From Ralstonia insidiosa (GTDB lineage: Bacteria; Pseudomonadota; Gammaproteobacteria; Burkholderiales; Burkholderiaceae): DNA of 64,000 nucleotides. Of this stretch, positions 1 through 8,257 are shown one piece after another. How positions within the stretch are numbered: position 1 is the first letter of the stretch; every line of letters starts with the position of its first letter. Where the stretch lies: NCBI RefSeq assembly GCF_008801405.1, contig NZ_VZPV01000001.1, forward strand, positions 1,240,001 to 1,304,000, given 5' to 3'. A program made the position numbers and the translations under genes. The notes beneath the pieces are model-generated. The model ran no database searches. It worked only from the letters and a program-made list of their open reading frames with translations, and had not been told where the DNA came from.

Positions 1-258
1 GCGGTCGACAATACGGTCATCCCGCTGTCGAACGCCGAGTTCCGCCTCCTCAATGCGTTCCTTGCCGCCCCGGGGCGCGTACTCAGCCGCGAATACCTGA
101 TGGATGCCGCGCGCGGCAAGTCAACCGATGCATTTGATCGCAGCATCGACGTGCAGATCTCGCGCTTGCGTCACAAGCTGAGAGAAGACATCAAGGAACC
201 CAAACTGATTCGCACGATTCGCGGCGAAGGCTACATGCTCGATGCCAAGCAGCATTGA
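1..258 (+). CDS. OmpR/PhoB-family response regulator, C-terminal part (5' truncated by window)
   Basis: The open frame enters at base 1 and ends at TGA 256-258, giving 85 residues. It is a winged-helix DNA-binding domain of the OmpR/PhoB type: NAEFRLL, then a recognition-helix region with SIDVQISRLRHKL, and the terminal wing IRTIRGEGYML. The receiver domain lies outside the window. It would act as a DNA-binding transcription factor of a two-component system. The target cannot be told from this part. It faces the chrA gene tail to tail, 76 bases away, so it is not in the chromate operon. Confidence 0.9.
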   Translation, partial: AVDNTVIPLSNAEFRLLNAFLAAPGRVLSREYLMDAARGKSTDAFDRSIDVQISRLRHKLREDIKEPKLIRTIRGEGYMLDAKQH

Positions 259-334
259 GTGTGGCTGATTCCGTTGGCATTGTCATTCGTGGTCCGGTGC
301 AGGGTCGGTGATCCATTGCACGACAGCCGCCAGC

Positions 335-1540
335 TCAATGATGGAGCAGCGGATAGACGGCTAGGCCGATCAAGGCTGCACCGGCAACGATGACTGGCTC
401 CGACAGCTTCTTGAACTTGAGCAGCAACGCCACTGTGACCAGCGCCAGCAGCGCGGTCGGCACGTCAACGATGGAGCGCTTGGCTAGCACGATCACTGCA
501 CCGGTGATGGCGCCCACGGCTGCTGCGGTCACGCCATCCACGAATGCCAGGATGGCCGGCAGCTTGCCGTATTTCTTAAAGTACGGTGCCGGCAGGATGG
601 TGAACAGGTAGCACGGCAGAAACGTGCCAGCCGCTGCTACGCAGGCACCCGGCAAGCCCGCGATGAGATAGCCGATAAAGCCAACGGTGATCACGACCGG
701 CCCGGGTGTGATCATGGCCACGGCCACTGCATCGACGAACTGCTTCTCGCTGAGCCAGTGGTGCTCGGTGACGACGCCGCCATACAGAAATGGCACGATG
801 GCCAACCCCGAGCCGAACACGAAAGCGCCAGCTTTGGCGAAGAACACACCTATCTGGGACAGCAGCGGCCAGTCGATCATGCTCAGCATGCCGCTGCCTG
901 CGGCGATGGGTGTCGCGGCAAACGCGTTCACCTTGCCCTGGCGTATCCACTTGGGCGGCGCGCGCCAAAACCAAACGAGTACGCCGCCTGCAAGGAACAG
1001 CCAAGCCACCTCCGACTCGGTGGCGACTGTCACCGCCGCCAGAACCAGATAGATGAGCCACAGTAGCTTGTCCTTGCCGACGCTCTTTGTCGTGAGTTTG
1101 TAGGCGCTGATAGCGATGATGCCAATCGCCGCCGCGCCGACACCGTAGAACACCGACTGCATCCACGCTAGCCCGCCAAAGCGCACGTAGGCCCAACCCA
1201 ACGCCACAACCATCAGGAACGACGGAATCACGAAGGCGATGCCAACCAGGGTCGCCCCGAGAATGCGGTAGTGAACGTAGCCCAAGTAGATAGCCAACTG
1301 TGCGGCCAGCGGCCCGGGCGCGAGCTGCGCCAATGCGAGGCCCTCTTTGTAGTCGGCCTCCGTAATCCATTGGCGCGCTTCCACCAGATCACGGCGCATG
1401 TAGCCAGCCAGCGCAACGGGACCGCCAAAACCAAAGGTGCCGAGTCGAAGGAAGTACAGCACCAGTTGCCGGAGCGCGTACCTTGGGCGCTCATGGATGG
1501 ATGGCGGCATTGGTGCAATGGTGCGGGGCGCGTTTGTCAT
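335..1540 (-). CDS. chrA: chromate transporter ChrA (long-chain CHR family)
   Basis: 401 residues, the usual size of two-domain CHR transporters, which export chromate from the cytoplasm across the inner membrane. The internal duplication is visible: FGFGGPVALAGYM at 36-48 with LAPGP at 73-77 in the first half, and FVFGSGLAIVPFL at 240-252 with ITPGP at 277-281 in the second. Both halves are rich in hydrophobic segments. The ATG at 1540 lies 14 bases after the chrB stop, so chrB and chrA form one leftward operon. Assignment to the CHR family is firm; the substrate follows from the family and the chrB neighbour. Confidence 0.93.
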   Translation of the reverse strand: MTNAPRTIAPMPPSIHERPRYALRQLVLYFLRLGTFGFGGPVALAGYMRRDLVEARQWITEADYKEGLALAQLAPGPLAAQLAIYLGYVHYRILGATLVGIAFVIPSFLMVVALGWAYVRFGGLAWMQSVFYGVGAAAIGIIAISAYKLTTKSVGKDKLLWLIYLVLAAVTVATESEVAWLFLAGGVLVWFWRAPPKWIRQGKVNAFAATPIAAGSGMLSMIDWPLLSQIGVFFAKAGAFVFGSGLAIVPFLYGGVVTEHHWLSEKQFVDAVAVAMITPGPVVITVGFIGYLIAGLPGACVAAAGTFLPCYLFTILPAPYFKKYGKLPAILAFVDGVTAAAVGAITGAVIVLAKRSIVDVPTALLALVTVALLLKFKKLSEPVIVAGAALIGLAVYPLLHH

Positions 1541-1554
1541 CGTTTTTTGGGGGG

Positions 1555-2520
1555 CTAGCTTGGTTTGCGGCTGCCCGAGAAGTGGGCATATAGGGAGTCC
1601 AGAACGACGCTGAATTCCATCAGAAGGACATCGTCATTGGCCAACCGCTTGCGAGCGCCGGCCAGGATGGCCTCGAATCCACTGGCTTCGGGGGCGGTGG
1701 TTCCGCCCACATCAAGCGCGTGCACCACGGCACCAATGCGGGCAAGCCCTGCGTTGTCGTCCAGACCGAAGCTCGCGAGCAGCACCTCGAACGACACCTT
1801 GTCGCCAACGTGGGTGAAGGTCGCACCGTCAAAGTCGAAGCCTAGTGCGTCGGCGGGGCAATCGGTTGGGCTTTCCAACCAAAGGAAGCGCGCATGCGGA
1901 TCGATGAAACGCTGGATCAGCCAGGCGCTGGCGACACGGTCCACCCAGAGGTGTTGGCGCGTGGCCCACACACGCCCTTGATGCTGCGTAGGGTCGCATC
2001 GCGCGATGCTGCCGGCCGCCGCGCGTGGCTCACCGGTCGACTGCATCGCCTCAATCGCGCCCGCAAAATCGCGCCACTGCGCTTGTGCGCGGATGGAGGC
2101 TTCATTGGAGAAGAAGTCGATCCTGTGAATGGCCTCGTATGCGCGGGCGTGCCTGCGACGCAGTCGATTGAGGTCGGCCGCTGCCAAGTCAGGCAGCATT
2201 TTGCGGGCCTCGGCCAGTTCAGCGAGCCAATCTGCGTAGTCTGATGTGCGATCGAACAGTGCCTGGTAGGCGGCTGTCTCGTCGGGCCCTTGAGCTTGGA
2301 CGCGCAGAACCCAGGCTTGCCCGTTCTCCTGCACGGCTTCGTCCGCAAGTGCATTGAGCTGGGAAGCCTGCTCCGTATGCGCGGGCAGCAGGTAGGCCCC
2401 GTCGCGCAGGGCGGCACAGCCAAGCGCTTTGACGGCGCGCCACACTCGCATGCGCACGGTCGCGCTGGAGGTCGGCAAGCTGACGATTAGCAACAGCCAA
2501 GAGTCCGGAAGACGTGTCAT
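1555..2520 (-). CDS. chrB: chromate resistance protein ChrB
   Basis: 321 residues from the ATG at 2520. The frame stays open to 2598, but the preferred start gives MTRLPDSWLLLIVSLP, which fits the ChrB N-terminus, and leaves a normal divergent promoter gap to arsR. ChrB proteins act as chromate-responsive regulators of, and helpers for, chrA expression. The N-terminal region has an arginine-rich helix-turn-helix-like stretch (TVRMRVWRAVKALG). The C-terminal domain has FLWLESPTDCP and a conserved FDFDGATFTHVGDKVSFE segment. First gene of the leftward chrBA operon. Whether it represses or is itself enzymatic is not decided by the sequence. Confidence 0.88.
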   Translation of the reverse strand: MTRLPDSWLLLIVSLPTSSATVRMRVWRAVKALGCAALRDGAYLLPAHTEQASQLNALADEAVQENGQAWVLRVQAQGPDETAAYQALFDRTSDYADWLAELAEARKMLPDLAAADLNRLRRRHARAYEAIHRIDFFSNEASIRAQAQWRDFAGAIEAMQSTGEPRAAAGSIARCDPTQHQGRVWATRQHLWVDRVASAWLIQRFIDPHARFLWLESPTDCPADALGFDFDGATFTHVGDKVSFEVLLASFGLDDNAGLARIGAVVHALDVGGTTAPEASGFEAILAGARKRLANDDVLLMEFSVVLDSLYAHFSGSRKPS

Positions 2521-2558
2521 GACAGCAGAATAGATAGGTGTACGAGTCGCAGCAATGC

Positions 2559-2574
2559 TGTAGATATCGCTACA
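2559..2574. promoter_or_regulatory. candidate operator upstream of chrB
   Basis: Inverted repeat TGTAG-N6-CTACA, about 40 bases upstream of the chrB ATG in the chrB/arsR divergent region. The position suits an operator for chrB self-regulation. Short arms; binding is an inference. Confidence 0.35.
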
Positions 2575-2617
2575 TATCAGCCGTCGAAATCTACTCAAGC
2601 GATGGCGCTTTCATTTA

Positions 2618-2649
2618 TTCCATATTTCCAGTAAATTGGAAATATGGAA
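2618..2649. promoter_or_regulatory. perfect inverted repeat overlapping the arsR start codon (probable ArsR operator)
   Basis: Two perfect 13-base arms, TTCCATATTTCCA at 2618-2630 and its reverse complement at 2637-2649, are separated by 6 bases. The arsR ATG (2644-2646) lies inside the right arm. ArsR/SmtB repressors bind AT-rich imperfect 12-2-12 type repeats near promoters, so this is the natural autoregulatory site. It leaves almost no room for a normal leader and RBS. Confidence 0.75.
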
Positions 2650-2967
2650 GAAGACATCGCCATCCGTTCCCTGGCCGCCCTCGCGCACAACCTGCGCCTG
2701 CGGGTGTTCCGCATGCTCGTGGTCGCGGGGCCTGCGGGCCTGACGCCCGGTGCCATTGCCGAGCAGCTCGATGTGCCGGGCGCCACGCTGTCGTTCCATC
2801 TGAAGGAGTTGATGCATGCGCAACTCGTGACGCAGGAGCGTGATGGCCGGAACCTCATCTATCGCGCCGAATTTGCTCACATGAGCGCGCTGCTTGGCTT
2901 TCTGAGTGAGAACTGCTGCAAGGGCGAGCCATGTCTCGATGTCAGTTCCACGGCCTGTCAGTGTTGA
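2644..2967 (+). CDS. arsR: ArsR-family metalloregulatory repressor
   Basis: 107 residues, typical for ArsR/SmtB winged-helix repressors. IRSLAALAHNLRLRVFRML opens the fold; the recognition region is TPGAIAEQLDVPGATLSFHL (about 39-58), followed by the wing ERDGRNLIY. The canonical ELCVC metal motif is absent, but the C-terminus is cysteine-rich (NCCKGEPC and ACQC), as in ArsR variants that bind As(III) with other cysteine sets. It should repress its own arsR-arsC-aqpS transcript until arsenite or antimonite binds. The start codon sits inside a perfect palindrome and has no good Shine-Dalgarno. Confidence 0.92.
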   Translation: MEEDIAIRSLAALAHNLRLRVFRMLVVAGPAGLTPGAIAEQLDVPGATLSFHLKELMHAQLVTQERDGRNLIYRAEFAHMSALLGFLSENCCKGEPCLDVSSTACQC

Positions 2968-2980
2968 GGCCTGTGTACCA

Positions 2981-3475
2981 ATGACCACCAACGTATTGTT
3001 TCTCTGCACCCACAACTCCGCGCGCAGCGTGCTGAGCGAGGGCATGCTCAACCACTGGGCGCAGGTGCTCAACAAGGATGTCCGCGCCTACAGCGCAGGC
3101 AGTGCGCCGAGCGGCCGTATCAACCCGTTCGCGCTGGAAGCGCTCGCCAATGCGGGCATGGACACCAAGGGTTACCACAGCAAAAGCTGGGATGCGTTCG
3201 TGGCAGACGGTGCGCCACAGATGCGCGTCGTCATTACCGTGTGCGACAGCGCGGCTGCCGAGCCATGCCCGTACTGGCTAGGCAGCCCGGTCAAGGTGCA
3301 CTGGGGTTATGCAGACCCATCCAACGCACCGGGCGGTGACGCAGGCAAGCGCCACGCCTTCGAGATGACGCGCCAAGCCATCGGCTACCGCGTGCTGCAA
3401 CTGCTGATGTTGCCGCTCGACACGCTGAGCAACACCGAGCTGCAGGCCAACCTCGAGCGCATCTCGCAACGCTGA
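2981..3475 (+). CDS. arsC: arsenate reductase ArsC, low-molecular-weight phosphatase type
   Basis: 164 residues from the ATG at 2981; an upstream extension to 2906 overlaps arsR and is not needed. The phosphatase-like loop LFLCTHNSARS near the N-terminus holds the catalytic Cys9 and the P-loop Arg. Further cysteines occur in VITVCDSAAAEPCPYW, as in LMW-PTP-fold arsenate reductases that pass electrons through internal thiols. The enzyme reduces arsenate to arsenite in the cytoplasm. It starts 13 bases after arsR and 5 bases before aqpS, so the three genes form an operon. Confidence 0.9.
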   Translation: MTTNVLFLCTHNSARSVLSEGMLNHWAQVLNKDVRAYSAGSAPSGRINPFALEALANAGMDTKGYHSKSWDAFVADGAPQMRVVITVCDSAAAEPCPYWLGSPVKVHWGYADPSNAPGGDAGKRHAFEMTRQAIGYRVLQLLMLPLDTLSNTELQANLERISQR

Positions 3476-3480
3476 GCGCC

Positions 3481-4176
3481 ATGGCTGACCTGCGAACCCG
3501 CCTTCTTGCCGAAGCATTGGGAACGGCATTGCTGCTGGCCATCGTGATCGGCTCGGGCATCATGGCCGAGCGGCTGGCGGGCGGGAACGCGGCGATTGCG
3601 TTGCTGGCCAACACGGCTGCCACGGTGGGCGGCCTGTATGTGTTGATCGAGGTGTTCGGCCCGACCAGCGGCGCGCATTTCAACCCGGCAGTCAGCGCGG
3701 TGATGGTGGCGCAGGGTGAGTTGCCCTGGGCTGACCTGATGCCCTACGTGATCGCGCAACTCGTTGGCGCCGTGCTGGGCGCATGGCTGGCGCACGCGAT
3801 GTTCGACCTGTCGCTCATCCAGTTCTCGACCAAGCTGCGCAGCGGACTCGGCCAATGGATTGCCGAAGCTGTGGCGACAGCTGGTTTGCTGCTGGTCATC
3901 CTGCGCACGCCGCAGGGTAAGGCGTCTGCCATGGTGGCTGCCTACATCGGCGCGGCTTACTGGTTCACGGCTTCCACGTCGTTCGCCAATCCGGCGGCGG
4001 CGTTCGGGCGCATGTTCAGCAACAGCTTTGCTGGCATCGCGCCGTCGAGCGTGTCCGGCTTCATCGCCGCCGAGTGCGTTGGAGCCGCACTCGGGCTTTT
4101 GCTGCATCGTTTGCTCGGGCCCCGGCTATCGCAGTGTGGCGATGCAAATGGAGTCGAGCCTTCGGGCGGGCAGTAG
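3481..4176 (+). CDS. aqpS: aquaporin-family channel, AqpS-like (arsenite export)
   Basis: 231 residues with the MIP-family duplicated fold. The first pore loop is SGAHFNPAVS (NPA at 68-70) and the second FANPAAAFGR (NPA at 170-172), with six hydrophobic spans. Directly after arsC, it matches the arrangement described for AqpS in Sinorhizobium meliloti ars operons, where a channel replaces an ArsB or Acr3 pump and lets arsenite leave down its gradient after ArsC forms it. No pump gene is present here. The arsenite role is inferred from context; the channel family is clear. Confidence 0.88.
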   Translation: MADLRTRLLAEALGTALLLAIVIGSGIMAERLAGGNAAIALLANTAATVGGLYVLIEVFGPTSGAHFNPAVSAVMVAQGELPWADLMPYVIAQLVGAVLGAWLAHAMFDLSLIQFSTKLRSGLGQWIAEAVATAGLLLVILRTPQGKASAMVAAYIGAAYWFTASTSFANPAAAFGRMFSNSFAGIAPSSVSGFIAAECVGAALGLLLHRLLGPRLSQCGDANGVEPSGGQ

Positions 4177-4591
4177 TTGAAGCGCCTTGAGCGCTGCCAA
4201 CATTGGCGACCTCCCCGTTCAGGTAAGCGACGCTTTTCCGCTATGGGCAGGAAACAGCAGTTGGGAGGAGGCTGCGCTGGAGCCTCCTTGTTCACCCGAG
4301 TGCCGTCGGTGGACACTCGGGTTCGACGCGCTGAATGGCACGTGCAAATGTGATTTATTTGCCATAAAAATAATCTTTCGCCAGGTCGGTCAACCATCGC
4401 GGGCTCGCTTCGCAGAGGGCGCCGCCTCTCACCCGTCGCTCAGCTTCCGTCACGTCGCATACGCTAAGCTATTGAAGCAAAAGGGATTCTTCACGGAAGG
4501 ACTGTATGCGAACGCGATGGCGTTCAGCGTTGAGTGAACAAAGTTCAGAGTTGAGTGAATCTCGACAACTCGACAGGTCGACATTTCCATT
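4177..4591. other. non-coding stretch after aqpS with three stem-loops
   Basis: No convincing gene. Three inverted repeats follow the aqpS stop: AGCGC-N5-GCGCT at 4181-4195, GGAGGCT-N7-AGCCTCC at 4267-4287 and ACCCGAGTG-N11-CACTCGGGT at 4294-4322. They may end the ars transcript, although no T-run follows. An open frame at 4187-4537 runs through these hairpins and has no known motif. The rest (4323-4591) leads into the groES promoter. Confidence 0.5.
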
Positions 4592-4621
4592 CTTGAAATC
4601 GTAATACCCCGTCCCTATAAT
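4592..4621 (+). promoter_or_regulatory. groESL promoter
   Basis: TTGAAA at 4593-4598 and TATAAT at 4616-4621, spaced by 17 bases, form a near-perfect sigma70 promoter. The same bases contain CTTGAAA (4592-4598) and a C-rich CCCTAT about 14 bases on, resembling a sigma32 heat-shock promoter. Double control by sigma32 and HrcA is known for groE in other proteobacteria. Confidence 0.8.
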
Positions 4622-4647
4622 TAGCACTCGCCGGGCAGGAGTGCTAA
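4621..4647. promoter_or_regulatory. CIRCE operator (HrcA binding site)
   Basis: Exact CIRCE: TTAGCACTC at 4621-4629, a 9-base spacer, and GAGTGCTAA at 4639-4647. It begins at the last base of the -10 box, so bound HrcA would block transcription of groESL. Confidence 0.97.
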
Positions 4648-4738
4648 CAACGCCTCCGACCCCCGATGCTTTCCCGATGCGCCGCGTCTTGCGGCGTGTT
4701 TTGTGAATAAACACTCACTTTGCATTGAGGAGTTGTGT

Positions 4739-5029
4739 ATGAACCTGCGTCCTTTGCACGACCGCGTGATCGTGAAGCGCCTGGACAACGAAACCAAGAC
4801 CGCTTCGGGCATCGTCATCCCTGACGCCGCTGCTGAAAAGCCGGATCAAGGTGAAGTCCTGGCCGTTGGCCCGGGCAAGAAAGACGACAAGGGCAATGCG
4901 ATCGCGCTGGACGTGAAGGTCGGCGACCGCGTGCTGTTCGGCAAGTACGCCGGCCAGAGCGTCAAGGTGGATGGTCAGGAAGTCCTGGTCATGCGCGAAG
5001 AAGACATCATGGCCGTGGTGCAAAAGTAA
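4739..5029 (+). CDS. groES: co-chaperonin GroES
   Basis: 96 residues, the standard GroES length. The start MNLRPLHDRVIVKRLDNE is typical and is preceded by TGAGGAG. The mobile loop that docks on GroEL follows (about 17-33, KTASGIVIPDAAAEKP), and the C-terminus is EDIMAVVQK. It forms the heptameric lid of the cytoplasmic folding chamber. Expression is governed by the promoter and CIRCE site upstream, with groEL 112 bases downstream. Confidence 0.98.
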   Translation: MNLRPLHDRVIVKRLDNETKTASGIVIPDAAAEKPDQGEVLAVGPGKKDDKGNAIALDVKVGDRVLFGKYAGQSVKVDGQEVLVMREEDIMAVVQK

Positions 5030-5141
5030 GCACGCGCTCGTTCATAACGTTCGCAACGCTTACCTGTAACCCAATCCTCATTGCCGGCGCAGCCTATTGA
5101 GCTTGCGCGGGCAACATCCAAAGATCTCGGAGATTCTCAAG

Positions 5142-6785
<1,644 letters not shown>

Positions 6786-6837
6786 TTTGCCCGTCTGGCA
6801 ACCTGGCCCGGCCGCTGGTTCTTCCGGCGGCTGTTCC

Positions 6838-6881
6838 AAACAAAAAACCCCGTGGGTGCGAGCCTGCGGGGTTTTTTGTTT
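6838..6881 (+). terminator. rho-independent terminator after groEL
   Basis: An A-rich flank and ACCCCG pair with CGGGGT and a T-run (GGGGTTTTTTG), with a loop of about 14 bases. The A/T flanks are symmetrical, so it could work in both directions. Confidence 0.92.
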
Positions 6882-7197
6882 GCATTAGAAACTGTGCCGC
6901 ATTCCTGTGAAGCTCGGTAAGGCGTGAAAGCAGCCGCTGATTGGCCAGGCACGTGCGTTCTCGATTTCACCATGTTTCGGGCTTGAAACAACGCTCCATA
7001 TGCATGGCGCTTTCCTCACTCGTTTGGCCGATATCCGCTAATGGGGTGTGTGCTAAAACATCCTCAGGCGGCAGCGTTTGTTCGTTCCGTTCACATCTTG
7101 GCGAGCGGTGATAGAGCGCAACTGTGCCGGCACAAATACGTGGCGATGGTGCTATCCATCGACCCGAAAAGAAGAATCAAGAGCAAGTGGGGGCGGT
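6882..7197. other. non-coding region upstream of tadE
   Basis: No supported gene in about 316 bases. It should contain the promoter of the TadE-TadG transcript, although no clear -35/-10 pair was recognised. It holds the palindrome GTTTC-N6-GAAAC at 6974-6989, listed separately. Confidence 0.5.
6974..6989. promoter_or_regulatory. palindrome GTTTC-N6-GAAAC upstream of tadE
   Basis: GTTTC at 6974-6978 and GAAAC at 6985-6989, spacer GGGCTT. A 14-of-16 match in the same orientation occurs at 26350-26365, upstream of the repeat-tailed flp gene. It lies 208 bases before the tadE start. A shared operator is an inference. Confidence 0.35.
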
Positions 7198-7668
7198 ATG
7201 AAGACCATCCATCAAGCCGGGGCGGCGGCTGTGGAGTTTGCACTCGTCGTGCTCATCTTCTTGGCGCTTGTGCTTGGGACGGTTCAGTTCGGCTGGTTGC
7301 TCTATAGCTATGTCGTACTGACCACAGCTGCCTCTACGGGAGCGCATGTTCTCGCCTCGCAGCGCGGCTATAGCGCGCCCTATACCAACACCAAGAACGC
7401 GATTCTGGCTGCTGCTGCGCCGATTGCGTCAGCCACGGCGCTGGCAAGCAACATGACGATCAGCATGACGGTTGGCGGAACATCGTGCCAAAGCGATGCG
7501 CTCTGCTCCGCCGCCCTAGGGACGGGGAGCCAGGCGCCGACTGCCGGGACGCAGGCCAGCGTTTCTATCAGCTATCCGTTTGTTCCGATGGCGGGTGGGG
7601 CGCTGGTAGTACGTGCCTCTCTTTTGCCGACCGCATTGCAAACCAGCATGTCCGAACTGGTGCAGTAG
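7198..7668 (+). CDS. tadE: TadE-like pseudopilin
   Basis: 156 residues from the ATG at 7198, preceded by a G-rich GGGGGCGG. The N-terminus has a prepilin-type site, GAAAVEFALVV: cleavage after Gly8 would leave Glu at +5, followed by one hydrophobic helix (about 13-35). TadE pseudopilins are processed by TadV and help assemble the Flp pilus in the envelope. The rest is a Thr/Ser/Ala-rich domain with a cysteine pair (SCQSDALC). First of three co-directional tadE/tadG-type genes. The main tad operon is on the other strand 6.5 kb away. Confidence 0.85.
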   Translation: MKTIHQAGAAAVEFALVVLIFLALVLGTVQFGWLLYSYVVLTTAASTGAHVLASQRGYSAPYTNTKNAILAAAAPIASATALASNMTISMTVGGTSCQSDALCSAALGTGSQAPTAGTQASVSISYPFVPMAGGALVVRASLLPTALQTSMSELVQ

Positions 7669-7753
7669 CTGCATGGCGCCAGTCGACGCAATCAGCAAGC
7701 AGGCTGGGGCGGCTGTTGTGCCTCAACGCTGAGCACAATTGAGTACGGGGGCG

Positions 7754-8227
7754 ATGATGCGCAGTGTGCTGAGAATCGACCGGAAGCACCGAGGTACCGC
7801 GACAGTGGAGTTTGCGTTGCTATCGCCGTTTCTTCTCCTGCTGGCACTGGGTGTGGCCGAGTTCGGTTGGTTGATTATTAACTCCGTCATGGTGACCAAT
7901 GTCGCCGCGTCGGGGGCCCGCTTCTTTGCCGGTCAGAGGGGTACCACCACACCGTATTCCGATACCAACACGCAGATCAAGGCGTCGGCATCGAGTCTCA
8001 AGTCATCCAACCTGAGTTACGCCACCTCCGTGGGCAACACATCTTGCAGCACGGACGCAACCTGCGCGCTTGACCTGAACAACGCTGTGAAAAACGGGGC
8101 GGTGACCAGTGCGACGGTCACCGTCACCTACAGCCCTTACAAACCGCTGCTCGCGGGGGCTTTTCCTGGCGTGTCCAATTTACTGCCGCAGTCGCTTAGC
8201 GCCACCGCCGTAGAGCGCGTTCAGTGA
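7754..8227 (+). CDS. TadE/TadF-like pseudopilin
   Basis: 157 residues from the ATG at 7754; 7757 is also possible. It is a paralogue of the preceding TadE: basic leader, then RGTATVEFALLSPFLLLL, with cleavage after Gly14 placing Glu at +5. Both proteins share a motif of the type SQRGYSAPYTNT / GQRGTTTPYSDT and a cysteine pair (here SCSTDATC). It probably fills the TadF position of the pseudopilin complex. It is followed after 30 bases by the TadG gene. Confidence 0.82.
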   Translation: MMRSVLRIDRKHRGTATVEFALLSPFLLLLALGVAEFGWLIINSVMVTNVAASGARFFAGQRGTTTPYSDTNTQIKASASSLKSSNLSYATSVGNTSCSTDATCALDLNNAVKNGAVTSATVTVTYSPYKPLLAGAFPGVSNLLPQSLSATAVERVQ

Positions 8228-8257
8228 GCGCGCCACTTTTGTGAGGAGCCATGTGCC

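Noticed and set aside
4187..4537. 116-codon frame between aqpS and groES
   Set aside because: Runs through two perfect hairpins, has no RBS and no recognisable motif; treated as non-coding.
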